DNA from: Halieaceae bacterium
GTDB lineage: Bacteria; Pseudomonadota; Gammaproteobacteria; Pseudomonadales; Halieaceae
Reading direction: 5' to 3'
Assembly: GCA_902623175.1 (NCBI GenBank)
Contig: CACNSR010000005.1
Coordinates: 62,001 to 126,000 of the forward strand
DNA: 64,000 bases
The notes under the pieces were generated by a model. It was not told the origin of the DNA. It ran no database searches and saw only the letters and a list, made by a program, of their open reading frames with translations. The first letter of the stretch is position 1. Each line of letters begins with the position of its first letter. Positions 17,325 through 26,638 of this stretch are shown piece by piece. The translations under genes were made by a program, and so were the position numbers.

Positions 17325-17345
17325 TCAAATGTCCCTGTAATTTGA
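17325..17345. promoter_or_regulatory. Candidate operator, second copy
   Basis: Perfect 6-bp arms TCAAAT and ATTTGA flank the centre GTCCCTGTA. The included 12-mer ATGTCCCTGTAA is identical to that at 5899-5910 beside the tetR gene. It lies about 180 bp upstream of the nitrilase-like gene. Confidence 0.35.
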
Positions 17346-17826
17346 AGACTTACTCTGCAGTGCTGGTTAGCCGAAATCACCGATAAACCAATTTTTTTCT
17401 GCAGTAAATCTGAGCTTGAACTCAGAAAGTCTGAGCAAAGGACTGAGCCTCGTGATGGCTATACGTGCCCTGCAGTTAAAGGTTGCAAATATTTATGAAT
17501 TATCGGTCTACTTTTGTAAGCACCGTAAAGCCTATCGACCGTGACCGAAGATGTCACAAGATAGTGGGGGTAATCACCCTGAATGCTGCCGCTGACGACA
17601 AATGCGGCCAACTTCGACTAGGGAAGCGGTTTTGAGTGGAGCAATATTTAGTTGAGCGACTTCTTGCAACTTCAGCGCGGCGCTTTAATTTCCTATCTGC
17701 CGCTCAGATACCCTTTTAGGCATCGAGTCGTTCCGACAACCGGCTCATTTTACAGTCAGAGAGGTAGCGGTCCCTAGTAACTTGATAAAGACAAGGCAGT
17801 GAAAGATTGAATATGAACAGATGCTC

Positions 17827-17858
17827 GCCCCACCCACACATGGGCGGCTGGGTTTTTT
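17827..17858 (+). terminator. Orphan plus-strand terminator-like hairpin
   Basis: CCCA/TGGG stems (nested, with a small bulge) are followed by TTTTTT at 17853-17858. It faces the plus strand, where no annotated gene ends. This raises the possibility of an unannotated plus-strand transcript in the preceding 600 bp. Confidence 0.4.
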
Positions 17859-17886
17859 GACCTGTCGTTCATTATTCGCGAGTATT

Positions 17887-18681
17887 TCACTGTTGCTCAC
17901 CCATTAACAGAGGCATTAAGGGAAAGTGCTGTTCCGGTCCCATGGCACTGTAGCCGCCATCGACCTGAATTTCGCCTCCGGTGACATAAGAAGCCTCATT
18001 TGAAGCGACAAATGACACCACATTTGCAACCTCCTCACCGTTGGCAACCCGCCCCACAAGATTATAGGGCTGAGAAACTTTGTCAGCATGGCTTCTGTTA
18101 TTGCTCGTAAGATTTTCGAACGGATCGGACCAGATGTGCCCCAGTACCAACAAATTAACCCGGATTTTTTCTGCTGAGTACTCGACTGCCTGTGTCTTTG
18201 ACAGATGACGCAGCGTGGCTTTTGCAACAGGGTAGGCCCATCTGCCGATATGGGGGAACGCGCCTGATATCGATCCTATATTGATGATATTGCCGCCTAC
18301 TTTGGCTAAGTGAGGCCTGACCATTTCACCTAAAATGGCCGCGGATACCGCGTTTGTATTTAAAGTGCTAAGCCAGGTTTCTCTATCTGTGCTCGCACCA
18401 TCATCGCCATAAGAGCAGGCATTGTTGATCAACACATCTATCCGACCAAACTCCTGAATAGTCGTCTCCACCAAAGTTCGAAGATCTTCATCTTTCGTAA
18501 TGTCAGTCTTAACAAACCGGCAATTTTCGCCCAGTTCAGTGGCGATAAGATTACCTTTATCTTCACTCCTGGCGGCCACAATCGTCATGGCACCGTCGGC
18601 ATTGAGCCGTTTCGTGATAGCGGCACCTATTGAGGCTGCTCCTCCTGTAATTATGGCTACCTTACCGTCGAATTTACCCAT
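17887..18681 (-). CDS. Short-chain dehydrogenase/reductase (SDR)
   Basis: Classical SDR of 264 residues. The cofactor motif TGGAASIG is at 13-20, NNAC replaces the usual NNAG, the catalytic Ser is in IGSISGA and the Tyr-x-x-x-Lys in YPVAK. The basic residue after strand 2 (AARSEDK) favours NADP. The C-terminus ends in GGEIQVDGGYSAMG plus a 20-residue tail. A GAGGG site lies eight bases before the ATG. It is divergent from the flavin monooxygenase at 18915 across a 233-bp promoter region, so the two may share control and act on the same compound. Substrate unknown. Confidence 0.91.
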   Translation of the reverse strand: MGKFDGKVAIITGGAASIGAAITKRLNADGAMTIVAARSEDKGNLIATELGENCRFVKTDITKDEDLRTLVETTIQEFGRIDVLINNACSYGDDGASTDRETWLSTLNTNAVSAAILGEMVRPHLAKVGGNIINIGSISGAFPHIGRWAYPVAKATLRHLSKTQAVEYSAEKIRVNLLVLGHIWSDPFENLTSNNRSHADKVSQPYNLVGRVANGEEVANVVSFVASNEASYVTGGEIQVDGGYSAMGPEQHFPLMPLLMGEQQ

Positions 18682-18914
18682 GAAATCACCCTCACAAGAT
18701 TGGTTGCGCGACGTTCAGTTTGCCGTCACCGCTACGTTTGACTTATCTTCAGATCCCCATCGGCTATTATGCATCGACTGCTAATGGCCTGCAAAAATCT
18801 TAACTCGCCGCTTTGCCTCTCTGGGTGTTTTGGGCATTGGATAGCACTAAAAAAAGCAATACGCTTACACTGATACTTCATGAGTTATTGCTTCGCATTA
18901 GAGAGGAAGAACAG

Positions 18915-20447
18915 ATGGCTCCAGTTCCCATAAAGATTGCTATCGTGGGTGCCGGGATAGCAGGTCTTTGCACCGCAAAAACCCTCAAATCCTTCGGACA
19001 CGCGGTAACAGTATTTGAGAAGGAGGTCGACGTGGGTGGGGTTTGGTCCGCGTCTCGCAGATACCCTGGGCTCACTACACAAAATCCGAAGGAGACCTAC
19101 GATTTTTCAGATTTCCCGATGCCAGAGGATTATCCTGAGTGGCCATCCGGCAAACAGATGCAAGACTACTTGGAGAGTTACGTACGCCATTTTGATTTGA
19201 CTGAGAATTTGATGCTGGGGACATCTGTGTCGCGCGCGGAACTGAAGGAGGGCGGTGAGTCTTGGCAAGTTGAGACCGCGGGTGAAGTTAGCCAGCAATT
19301 TACTTTCGACTATCTGATAGTGTGCAACGGTATTTTCAGTATCCCCTCTGTACCCCAGTACGCCGGAGAGGAGGCTTATAAGGCAGCTGGTGGCCGTATT
19401 CTTCACACCAGTGAATTCACTCGACTTGAGGATGCCAGAAATAAGAACGTCTTGGTGGTGGGATATGGAAAATCTTCCTGCGATGCGGCGAATGCAATCG
19501 CTGGCGTAAGTAAGAGCACAACTTTGATAGCTCGGCACTTGATTTGGAAAATACCAAAAAAGCTAAAAAAGCTGAATATGAAGTTCCTTTTTTTAACAAG
19601 GATGGGGGAGGGTCTGTTCCGCTATATCCGCGTTTCTGGGTTCGAGAAGTTTTTGCATGGAAAAGGTAAGCGGATAAGAGATGCGATGATGAATTCTGTC
19701 GAGGCGGTGATTGAAAAACAGCTACAGCTGTCTGCCCTTGGACTACATCCAGAAAAGCCACTTGAGACTATCGCCCGGAGTACTGTAAGCCTGGTTACCG
19801 ATGGTTTTTATGAAAAGGTCGAGAGTGGTGTTTTGACGATGAAAAAGGGAGTCGAAATTGTCGAACTTGCAGACGGTTCCGCAAAGTTATCCGATGGTGA
19901 GTCCCTCCCTGCTGATCTGATCGTCTGTGGCACAGGCTGGTCTCAGGAGGTTCCTTTCTTAAATCGGGAAACTGTTGAAAAATTGACTGACGATAAAGGG
20001 AACTTCAGACTTTATAGGACAATGTTACCGATAAACATACCGCGTCTTTTATTCAATGGTTATAACTCTTCTTTTTTCAGCCAATTGAATGCTGAGGTTG
20101 GTGCATTGTGGTTGGTCGAATATATCTCGGGAAATATTGCTGTGCCTTCAGAGAGTGAAATGAGAAGATTGATAGACGAGCGGTTGGCATGGACGGAGGC
20201 TCGCACGGACGGAAAGCATTCAAGAGGAACCAACATCATTCCATTTTCAGTCCACCAAATGGACGAAATTCTCAACGAGATTAGTCTTAACCTAGGCCCC
20301 TGGAAGCGTTTCACACAGTGGCTGCTTCCAGTACGGGGCTCAGATTACAAACATTTGCCAAAGCAGCTTCAGCGCCGTCACGCGCTAGAGGAGAGAGCGG
20401 AGACTCAGCGTAGCCAAACGAGAACAAGCGCTTCAGCTGCTGGCTGA
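18915..20447 (+). CDS. Flavin-containing monooxygenase (class B, FMO-like)
   Basis: FAD/NADPH monooxygenase of 510 residues. The FAD motif GAGIAG lies near residues 12-17, followed by EKEVDVGGVWSASRRYPGL. The second Rossmann motif is GYGKSS, slightly off the usual GxGxSG. The FMO/BVMO-type segment keeps a His (ILHTSEF), unlike the enzyme at 8108. The start ATG 18915 is chosen because GAGAGGAAG (18901-18909) precedes it and the Rossmann fold begins at once; the open frame upstream to 18813 has no domain content. Likely reactions are N- or S-oxygenation, or ketone oxygenation. It is divergent from an SDR. AGA/AGG and ATA codons are frequent compared with genes after 22 kb, consistent with transfer. 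Confidence 0.89.
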   Translation: MAPVPIKIAIVGAGIAGLCTAKTLKSFGHAVTVFEKEVDVGGVWSASRRYPGLTTQNPKETYDFSDFPMPEDYPEWPSGKQMQDYLESYVRHFDLTENLMLGTSVSRAELKEGGESWQVETAGEVSQQFTFDYLIVCNGIFSIPSVPQYAGEEAYKAAGGRILHTSEFTRLEDARNKNVLVVGYGKSSCDAANAIAGVSKSTTLIARHLIWKIPKKLKKLNMKFLFLTRMGEGLFRYIRVSGFEKFLHGKGKRIRDAMMNSVEAVIEKQLQLSALGLHPEKPLETIARSTVSLVTDGFYEKVESGVLTMKKGVEIVELADGSAKLSDGESLPADLIVCGTGWSQEVPFLNRETVEKLTDDKGNFRLYRTMLPINIPRLLFNGYNSSFFSQLNAEVGALWLVEYISGNIAVPSESEMRRLIDERLAWTEARTDGKHSRGTNIIPFSVHQMDEILNEISLNLGPWKRFTQWLLPVRGSDYKHLPKQLQRRHALEERAETQRSQTRTSASAAG

Positions 20448-20482
20448 CCCGTTGACTTAAATATTTTCGTCTAGCACCGACG

Positions 20483-20533
20483 CTGGAGGGTGTGCCGCCT
20501 GGATTTTCATGGAGGCGCTCCCCCCACCTCCAG
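20483..20533. terminator. Nested hairpins between convergent genes
   Basis: Outer arms CTGGAGG(G)TG and CACCTCCAG enclose an inner CGCCT/AGGCG stem. The structure lies between the monooxygenase (+) and trpB2 (-) 3' ends. It has no T-run, so it is a structured element of uncertain function. Confidence 0.35.
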
Positions 20534-20622
20534 GATCACTGCTTGAGCCTAACTTAGACCTTTAGCTAGAAATTGGGCCAATCCGTTTAAATTTGGTTTT
20601 TAGAACTTCCAGTGTCACGCTA

Positions 20623-21987
20623 TCAACTCTCAATGATCGGAACATTCTGCATAGCTTCTCGTAGAGTCGTTTCGGATAGTTCCAAGTCTTGCATTTCGCC
20701 TGCTAAAAAAGTTGCATATGACGCGAGATCAAGGTGACCGTGGCCACAAAGCGCAGTCAAAATAACTCTCTCTTCGCCTGATTGTTTGCACGCGAGCGCC
20801 TCGCGAATTGCAGCGGCGATTGCATGAGTTGGTTCTGGAGCGGGGACGATACCCTCGGATCGCGCGAATTGAAGTGCGCCTTTGAAGCATTCTGTTTGCG
20901 GAATGGAGATCGCCTCCACTAGATCCAACTCGTAAATGTGCGATACCAGAGGGGCCATGCCGTGATACCTAAGACCACCCGCATGAATAGGTTCTGGAAT
21001 AAACGAAGCACCCAGAGTGTGCATCTTCATCAGAGGAGTGAGACCAGCCGTATCGCCAAAGTCGTAACGATACTCTCCCTGAGTAAGTGTTGGACACGCG
21101 GCTGGCTCAACACAGCGGATCGTCGGGTTCATGTTGCCCGCGAGCTTCTCGCGCAGGAACGGAAATGCTAAGCCACCGAAATTGGAGCCGCCACCGGTGC
21201 AGCCCACCAGTATATCGGGTGTTTCGTCGACTTTCGCCAGCTGAAGTAGCGCTTCCTCGCCGATAATGGTCTGGTGAAGCAACACATGATTCAGCACGCT
21301 ACCCAGTGCGTAACGGATTGTGGGGTCCTCCACTGCTTCCGCAACAGCCTCTGAAATCGCGATCCCCAAAGAGCCCGGGTGATCCGGGTCTTGAGCCAAT
21401 AGTTGCTTGCCATAATCGGTTACATCAGAGGGGCTTGGGTGTACCTGCCCACCCCAAATTTCCATCATGGTTCGACGGTAGGGTTTGGCTCTGTACGAAG
21501 CGGCCACCTGCCAGATTTCGCACTCGAGACCAAATTGGGCGCATGCAAACGCTAGGGAACTACCCCATTGGCCCGCGCCGGTTTCGGTGGTGAGCTTGCG
21601 AATTCCTTCCTGCGCGTTATACCAGACCTGTGGCACCGCGGTGTTGGGCTTGTGGGAGCCCGCAGGGCTGACCCCTTCGTACTTGTAGTAAATGCGCGCC
21701 GGGGTATCGAGTAATTTCTCAAGACGGTGTGCGCGGAACAGTGGGCTTGGGCGCCACAGGCGATAAACATCGAGCACATCGCCCGGGATGTCGATGTAGC
21801 GCTCTGCCGACATTTCCTGCTCTATCAGAGCCTTAGGAAACAGGGCGGCGAAGTCGTCTCCCGTCGCCGGCTGGTGCGTGCCGGGATGCAGCGGCGGTGG
21901 CGGCGGTTCCGGCAGGTCTGCGACGACGTTGTACCAACGCGTCGGAATCTCCGACTCGTCAAGATTGATTTTGGTGGGAGTACTCAT
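20623..21987 (-). CDS. trpB2: Tryptophan synthase beta-like protein, TrpB2 type
   Basis: PLP-dependent fold-type II enzyme of about 454 residues, longer than classical TrpB (~400). The PLP lysine is in GSHKPNTA, the phosphate-binding loop is GCTGGGSNF, and TETGAGQWG and the C-terminal [11 protein letters not shown] are typical of TrpB2. TrpB2 enzymes condense indole with serine or phosphoserine and usually do not need TrpA; no trpA is nearby here. ATG 21987 is chosen; ATG 21993 and 22026 are alternatives with no clear ribosome-binding site. It is divergent from sdaA, another enzyme that consumes serine. Function may be indole salvage or serine deamination rather than main-line tryptophan synthesis. 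Confidence 0.9.
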   Translation of the reverse strand: MSTPTKINLDESEIPTRWYNVVADLPEPPPPPLHPGTHQPATGDDFAALFPKALIEQEMSAERYIDIPGDVLDVYRLWRPSPLFRAHRLEKLLDTPARIYYKYEGVSPAGSHKPNTAVPQVWYNAQEGIRKLTTETGAGQWGSSLAFACAQFGLECEIWQVAASYRAKPYRRTMMEIWGGQVHPSPSDVTDYGKQLLAQDPDHPGSLGIAISEAVAEAVEDPTIRYALGSVLNHVLLHQTIIGEEALLQLAKVDETPDILVGCTGGGSNFGGLAFPFLREKLAGNMNPTIRCVEPAACPTLTQGEYRYDFGDTAGLTPLMKMHTLGASFIPEPIHAGGLRYHGMAPLVSHIYELDLVEAISIPQTECFKGALQFARSEGIVPAPEPTHAIAAAIREALACKQSGEERVILTALCGHGHLDLASYATFLAGEMQDLELSETTLREAMQNVPIIES

Positions 21988-22348
21988 AGTCATGGTCCAC
22001 AGGCCGCGCGGGTATGCCGCTGACATGCCCTCAATTAATCAAAAGACCGCGCATGATAAGGGAGACAGCGCACAACGCAACTGCGGTGAAGGGCAAAAAC
22101 CTCATGCTAAAGCTCATGCAGGTGTTCAACATGGCCCCATTCACGCGGCACGATCAAAGATCTAATGCGATTAGTTTCGAATGAACTGTTATTTGAGCCT
22201 GACTAGACCACCGCAGCCACCGATCTATTCAGGTGCGTCCCAACGTAAGAGACCCATATTGTAATAACGATAAAATCGCGTGACGCGGGCATTTTATAGG
22301 CGCTACACTCCGCCACCGCTTGTTTCACCTCCGAACCAGCTTTAACCC
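21988..22348. other. Divergent promoter region trpB2/sdaA
   Basis: About 360 bp with no gene. TTGTAATAACGATAAAAT near 22260-22277 is a plausible AT-rich promoter stretch for sdaA. No riboswitch fold was recognised. Confidence 0.4.
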
Positions 22349-23749
22349 ATGTCTATCAGTACATTTGACCTGTTCAAGGTGGGTATTGGTCCCTCCAGCT
22401 CTCATACCGTCGGCCCCATGCATGCCGCGCGGATGTTCGCAGTGGCGCTTGTGGACACGGGCTCCCTGAACCGCTGTTATCGCGTGACCACCGAGCTGTT
22501 TGGCTCGCTTGGAGCCACGGGTGCCGGCCACGGCTCCCCAAAGGCCATCATTTTGGGATTGGAGGGCGAGGCGCCCGATACGGTAGATATCGACGGCATT
22601 GAAGCTCGCGTTGCCGCCGCGCGAGAACACGGCAGCGTGACCCTGCTGGGCACGCATCAGATAGGCTTCGATTACCGCGATGACTTGATCATGCACCGCA
22701 CCGAGACGTTGCCCTTTCACACCAACGGCATGCGCTTCATTGCCTACGACGAGCGGGGCGAAGCGCTGCAGACCCGGGTGTACTACTCGGTGGGCGGTGG
22801 ATTTGTGGTGGATGAGTCGGCGAGTGATGGTGACGTGGTTGTAGATGACCCTACTCCGGTTCGATATCCGTTCTCAACTGCCGAGGAGCTGCTCGCGCAG
22901 TGTAAGGAGCACGGTCTTTCCATCAGTTCACTTATGCTGGCCAACGAGCTGGCCTGGCGCAGCGAGGCCGAGATCCGCGCCGGTCTTCTCGCACTTTGGG
23001 AGGTCATGAAGGCGTGTATTGAGCGCGGCTGTCGCACTGAAGGGATCATGCCAGGCGGCCTCAAGGTTAAAAGGCGGGCTGCGCAGTTGTACCGTCAGCT
23101 TGAGGGCCAGGGCAAGTCTCTTGGCGACGAGTCGCTGAACACCATGGATTGGGTAACGCTTTACGCGCTGGCGGTGAACGAGGAGAACGCGGTAGGTGGG
23201 CGAATTGTGACCGCGCCTACCAATGGCGCGGCCGGGATTATTCCCGCCGTGCTCAAGTACTACCTGCACCACTGCCGTGGTGCGAGCGAGGAGGACGTTT
23301 GTCGCTTCCTGCTGACCGCAGGCGCGATTGGCATCCTCTACAAGATCAACGCCTCCATCTCGGGCGCCGAGGTCGGCTGCCAGGGTGAGGTGGGCTCGGC
23401 CTGCTCGATGGCGGCGGGCGCCCTGGCAGATGCCTTGGGCGGCACCCCTGCTCAGGTGGAGAACGCCGCAGAAATTGCCATGGAGCATAACCTTGGCCTG
23501 ACTTGTGACCCGATCGGTGGCTTGGTGCAGGTGCCTTGTATCGAGCGGAACGCGATGGGTGCGGTGAAGGCGATCAGCGCCGCGCGGATGGCCCTTCGTG
23601 GCAGTGGCGAACACTTCGTTTCGCTCGATCAGGTGATCAAGACTATGCGCGACACGGGTCGTGATATGCAGGATAAGTACAAAGAGACCGCTCGCGGCGG
23701 GTTGGCGATCAACGTTCTCGAGGTGCCGGTCAGTTTAATCGAGTGCTAG
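22349..23749 (+). CDS. sdaA: L-serine ammonia-lyase, iron-sulfur type
   Basis: Single-chain L-serine dehydratase of 466 residues, converting serine to pyruvate and ammonia with a 4Fe-4S cluster. The N-terminus [19 protein letters not shown] is diagnostic. The catalytic domain keeps the Cys residues expected to bind the cluster ([13 protein letters not shown] and [18 protein letters not shown]). The beta and alpha domains are fused in one chain, as in Escherichia coli SdaA. The start matches the family N-terminus although the ribosome-binding site is weak. The gene converges on dsbB with a six-base gap. Confidence 0.96.
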   Translation: MSISTFDLFKVGIGPSSSHTVGPMHAARMFAVALVDTGSLNRCYRVTTELFGSLGATGAGHGSPKAIILGLEGEAPDTVDIDGIEARVAAAREHGSVTLLGTHQIGFDYRDDLIMHRTETLPFHTNGMRFIAYDERGEALQTRVYYSVGGGFVVDESASDGDVVVDDPTPVRYPFSTAEELLAQCKEHGLSISSLMLANELAWRSEAEIRAGLLALWEVMKACIERGCRTEGIMPGGLKVKRRAAQLYRQLEGQGKSLGDESLNTMDWVTLYALAVNEENAVGGRIVTAPTNGAAGIIPAVLKYYLHHCRGASEEDVCRFLLTAGAIGILYKINASISGAEVGCQGEVGSACSMAAGALADALGGTPAQVENAAEIAMEHNLGLTCDPIGGLVQVPCIERNAMGAVKAISAARMALRGSGEHFVSLDQVIKTMRDTGRDMQDKYKETARGGLAINVLEVPVSLIEC

Positions 23750-23755
23750 GTGCTG

Positions 23756-24256
23756 TCAGCGCCGCAGATCCAACGTTGCTGTCCACAGTGCCAACACACA
23801 TACCCCAATCCCCGCCCCCATCAAGGTCTCTGCCATGCTCAGGCCGAACAGCATCTCGGGGGTGAAGGAGCAAAGATTGCGGACCTCGAAAAGCCAGGGC
23901 ATCCATCGATCCACGGAGAACCAGTCCGGCATGCCGAGTTGAAACTGACAGCTACCGTCCCCGATGCCGTTTTCCAGCCGGTACAAGTAACGGGCGCGCT
24001 CGAAAAGGCCCGCACCGGCGATGAGCACACCGAGATTTCCCAAAACACGCAGCAGAGAGGTTTGCGGCGCGATCAACATGATGAGCGCGATAAAGGTAAA
24101 GGCGACCACCCAAAGTCTCGCGTGAATACAGACCTGGCAGGGCTCGTCACCCAGCGCATACTGGTAGTAGAGAGCCACGCCCAGCAGAGCGGCACCGAAA
24201 AAGGCCATGGGCAGCCAGTACCAGCGAGACTGTAGAAAGTGCGAGAGTGTTGTCAC
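23756..24256 (-). CDS. dsbB: Disulfide bond formation protein B
   Basis: Inner-membrane quinone reductase of 166 residues that reoxidises periplasmic DsbA. Four hydrophobic helices are visible. The first redox pair is Cys40-Cys43 in PCQVC; the second periplasmic pair is Cys103 (GSCQFQLG) and Cys129 (NLCSF). The family Arg in the quinone-contacting loop fits ARLWV. The gene stands alone and converges with sdaA. Confidence 0.94.
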   Translation of the reverse strand: MTTLSHFLQSRWYWLPMAFFGAALLGVALYYQYALGDEPCQVCIHARLWVVAFTFIALIMLIAPQTSLLRVLGNLGVLIAGAGLFERARYLYRLENGIGDGSCQFQLGMPDWFSVDRWMPWLFEVRNLCSFTPEMLFGLSMAETLMGAGIGVCVLALWTATLDLRR

Positions 24257-24700
24257 GTCGTCAGGGTTGCCGTTGCTAGTGAATAAATCTGAAGGCGGTC
24301 AGTTTACCGTTTCCCGCACGGCGTCGGTGAAGAGTTGAAGACAGCCATGAGGCAATCACCACGCATGTGATGGACCAGTCGATCATTGCATTGCTCGGCC
24401 TGCGCAGCCAGTCGGCCAGTATTGCCCGGACTAGGCTCCATCACAATGCCGAATTCCGTCATGCCAGCTCCATCGGGGCTTCGTAACGTTTCCATACCTA
24501 CTTCAATCGCTTTCCAGCAGTGCGTCAATAGTTCGAGCATTGCCGGGCAGACTTGCTGCATTCGCAGTAGGGCATGCGGGCGTTGTCCGGGTCAACACGG
24601 GTTGCGCAATGCGCTGATCCGCCAGGGCCCGCTATGGCGCAGTGCCGATTCGCGGCATACTCGCGCCCGCCCAGCCCTGGCACCATGGAGGCCCGTTACT
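24257..24700. other. Gap with no confident gene
   Basis: About 440 bp between dsbB and the small membrane protein. A minus-strand open frame of 85 codons (24304-24561) has no recognisable domain and weak start context, so it was not called. The 3' part carries the ribosome-binding site of the next gene. Confidence 0.45.
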
Positions 24701-24928
24701 ATGACGATGAATCTGAAAGTCCTCGAGTGGTTCGGTGTGGTCACCGCCATCGCCTACTCGCTGTTTGTGGCATCTAATGTCGGCCTGGAGTTCCTCGGCT
24801 TCGTTTTGCTCTTGTTTTCCGCTATCTCTATCGGCGCCTGGGCTTATCTAGGTGGACATCGGGGCATCCTACTGCTGCAGTTTTTCTACGCGGTCGCGGG
24901 ATTGATCGGCATGGTGCGCTGGTTTTGA
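24701..24928 (+). CDS. Small integral membrane protein of unknown function
   Basis: 75-residue hydrophobic protein with three predicted membrane helices (about residues 10-27, 29-51 and 56-73) and a short GGHRG loop. A GGAGG ribosome-binding site lies nine bases before ATG 24701, which is why this start is preferred over the longer open frame beginning at 24386. It resembles the PnuC-like or inner-membrane two-to-three-helix small proteins often found as orphan genes, but no family is recognised. The neighbours (dsbB, GNAT) give no functional clue. Confidence 0.65.
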   Translation: MTMNLKVLEWFGVVTAIAYSLFVASNVGLEFLGFVLLLFSAISIGAWAYLGGHRGILLLQFFYAVAGLIGMVRWF

Positions 24929-25053
24929 TGTTCGCTAGCGAGTCAGTGGCTGCCGAGAGAGACGTGCAGTGTCACGCCCATACTTGCGCCTCTTGTTGGT
25001 GTTTGTCTCGAGCTTTGTCCCTGACGCTCGACACTGGTTTGTAGAGGTCGGAG

Positions 25054-25665
25054 GTGTGTTGCGTGCCTGATAAGGTCCTTGGAATAGGTCAAGATACCAG
25101 CCAATATGAGCATGGCATAAACCCTGTGAGCATTTCATTGGAACGTATCGTGGGTACTGAGGCAGATCATCTGTTGGTGCTCTCCGATCAATACATGGCC
25201 TCATTATACCCGGCAGAGAGCAATCATCTGGTGAGTAGTGAGAGTCTTCGCACGGGCGACGCGGTCTTTCTCGGTGCTTTTATCTCATCAACTATGTCGC
25301 TAGGTACTGAGACCGCAGATCAGCCGGCGACAACGGATGAATTGCGATCCGGTAGCGAGGTCGGTGAGTGTATTGCCTGTGTTGCGACGCGTTTATATCG
25401 GGAGGCTGGGTATGCGGAAATTAAGCGACTGTATGTCCAAGAGGCCTACCGTGGACGCGGTCTTTCCCGAACATTGATGAGCGCAATTGAAGCTGAGATT
25501 CTGGCCGAAGGTATCGACTGCGCTCGTCTGGAGATGGGTATTCATCAGCCTGAGGCCGATGCGTTGTACCGATCGCTCGGTTATCGCGACATTCAGCCCT
25601 TCGGCGATTATCTGTTGGACCCACTCAGTCAGTTTCTTGAAAAAGCACCGCTTAACGTTGCCTGA
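25054..25665 (+). CDS. GNAT-family N-acetyltransferase
   Basis: Acetyl-CoA-dependent acyltransferase of up to 203 residues. The core strand and pyrophosphate loop are clear: YAEIKRLYVQEAYRGRGLSRTL (motif A, with R-x-x-G-x-G/A seen as RGRGLS), then a C-terminal YRSLGY motif (motif B). GTG 25054 has a GAGG site about eight bases upstream; a second GTG at 25126 (179 residues) fits a typical GNAT N-terminus (SISLERIVG) and is an alternative. Small-molecule acetylation is likely; target unknown. It stands alone between two small membrane-protein genes. Confidence 0.87.
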   Translation: MCCVPDKVLGIGQDTSQYEHGINPVSISLERIVGTEADHLLVLSDQYMASLYPAESNHLVSSESLRTGDAVFLGAFISSTMSLGTETADQPATTDELRSGSEVGECIACVATRLYREAGYAEIKRLYVQEAYRGRGLSRTLMSAIEAEILAEGIDCARLEMGIHQPEADALYRSLGYRDIQPFGDYLLDPLSQFLEKAPLNVA

Positions 25666-25908
25666 ACCTGCAAAATTCCCACCATTGATGGCCGTCATTT
25701 AGTCACGTTAACGACTTTCCTTCGCTTGACCACGCGACTATACTCGACTCCAGGGGTAGTTTTCTTGTCTCTGCTTTTAACGATCACGTCGGGGGATGTG
25801 CATCGGGCAGGGTGAAGGCACACAGAGGCCAAACGAGAAAATTAGTTCAGCCAACGGGCTATAGCTCCGGGCTGGGAGTCGAAGAAGAATAAATAAAGAG
25901 GAGGGCTC

Positions 25909-26496
25909 ATGAAGCGCTTCTACTACATCAGTGACGATCTGGACGATCTCGAACAGATCGAGCACGACCTCGAAGGAGGCGGCATAGCCCGGCCTCAGAT
26001 TTATTTGCTTAGCAATGATGACGTCGGTCTGGACAACCACGATGTGAATCGCGTGGCCAGTTTTCTGAAAACTGACGTCATTCACTCCGGTGAGATTGGT
26101 GCGATGCTGGGCTTGGCCGTGGCTAGCGCCATTCTGCTGGTGGCACACTTCTCGGGCATTGCGGCGCAAGTCGGCTGGGTTCCCTTTGTGTTTTTGGCCA
26201 TCGTCGGCTTTGGTTTTGCGACCTGGGAGGCCGGCTTCATTGGTATGCAAGCCCCCAATGTCCATTTCACCCGATTTGAGAAAGCGCTGGCCCAAGGCCG
26301 GCATGTGCTTTTTGTTGAGACCGATCGGGAAGATCAGAAAAAACTCAAAAAAGTTTTAAAACAACATCCCAAGTTGGAGCGCGCTGGCACCGAGGTGACA
26401 CACACCCGGGTGCTAATGCTATTGCTCCGCAATTGGGAGAAGTTCAGGAACTGGGCCCTTATTTTTCAGGGCCGTCCGGACAAACAACAACAATAA
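25909..26496 (+). CDS. Conserved membrane protein, unknown function
   Basis: 195-residue protein with an acidic N-terminal cytoplasmic segment (DDLDDLEQIEHDLE), two central membrane helices (about residues 64-82 and 88-108), and a basic C-terminal domain (DREDQKKLKKVLKQHP). It looks like the proteins sometimes labelled as NAD/FAD-utilising or magnesium-transporter-accessory in marine gammaproteobacteria, but no firm function is known. GAGGAGGG before the ATG is a strong ribosome-binding site. It lies 140 bp upstream of the cytochrome oxidase genes on the same strand and could be co-transcribed. Confidence 0.75.
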   Translation: MKRFYYISDDLDDLEQIEHDLEGGGIARPQIYLLSNDDVGLDNHDVNRVASFLKTDVIHSGEIGAMLGLAVASAILLVAHFSGIAAQVGWVPFVFLAIVGFGFATWEAGFIGMQAPNVHFTRFEKALAQGRHVLFVETDREDQKKLKKVLKQHPKLERAGTEVTHTRVLMLLLRNWEKFRNWALIFQGRPDKQQQ

Positions 26497-26638
26497 TGCG
26501 GCTGCAAAGTACAGCCACCAATAGGGAGTATCGGCACATCACGAGAAGAATGCGGTAAGCGGAAGCATCTTTCTCTGATGGTCGTGTACTGGGGGGGCGT
26601 TGGTGCCCACTTTTTGCACTGGGTGCGAGAGATAAACT

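Larger units (their letters stand above)
17147..17886. other. 740-bp stretch with no recognisable gene
   Basis: This gap lies upstream of the nitrilase-like gene and downstream of the SDR, both on the minus strand. It is A+T-richer than most of the window. It contains an inverted repeat around ATGTCCCTGTAA (17325-17345) and a plus-strand stem followed by six T (17827-17858). No open frame over 60 codons was credible. It may hold promoter elements and possibly a plus-strand small RNA. Confidence 0.5.

Noticed and set aside
22928-23614. 228-codon minus-strand open frame
   Set aside because: Entirely antisense to sdaA, with repetitive Arg/Gly/His composition and no domain.
24304-24561. 85-codon minus-strand open frame
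   Set aside because: In a real gap, but no recognised domain and weak start context; kept only as a note in the gap entry.
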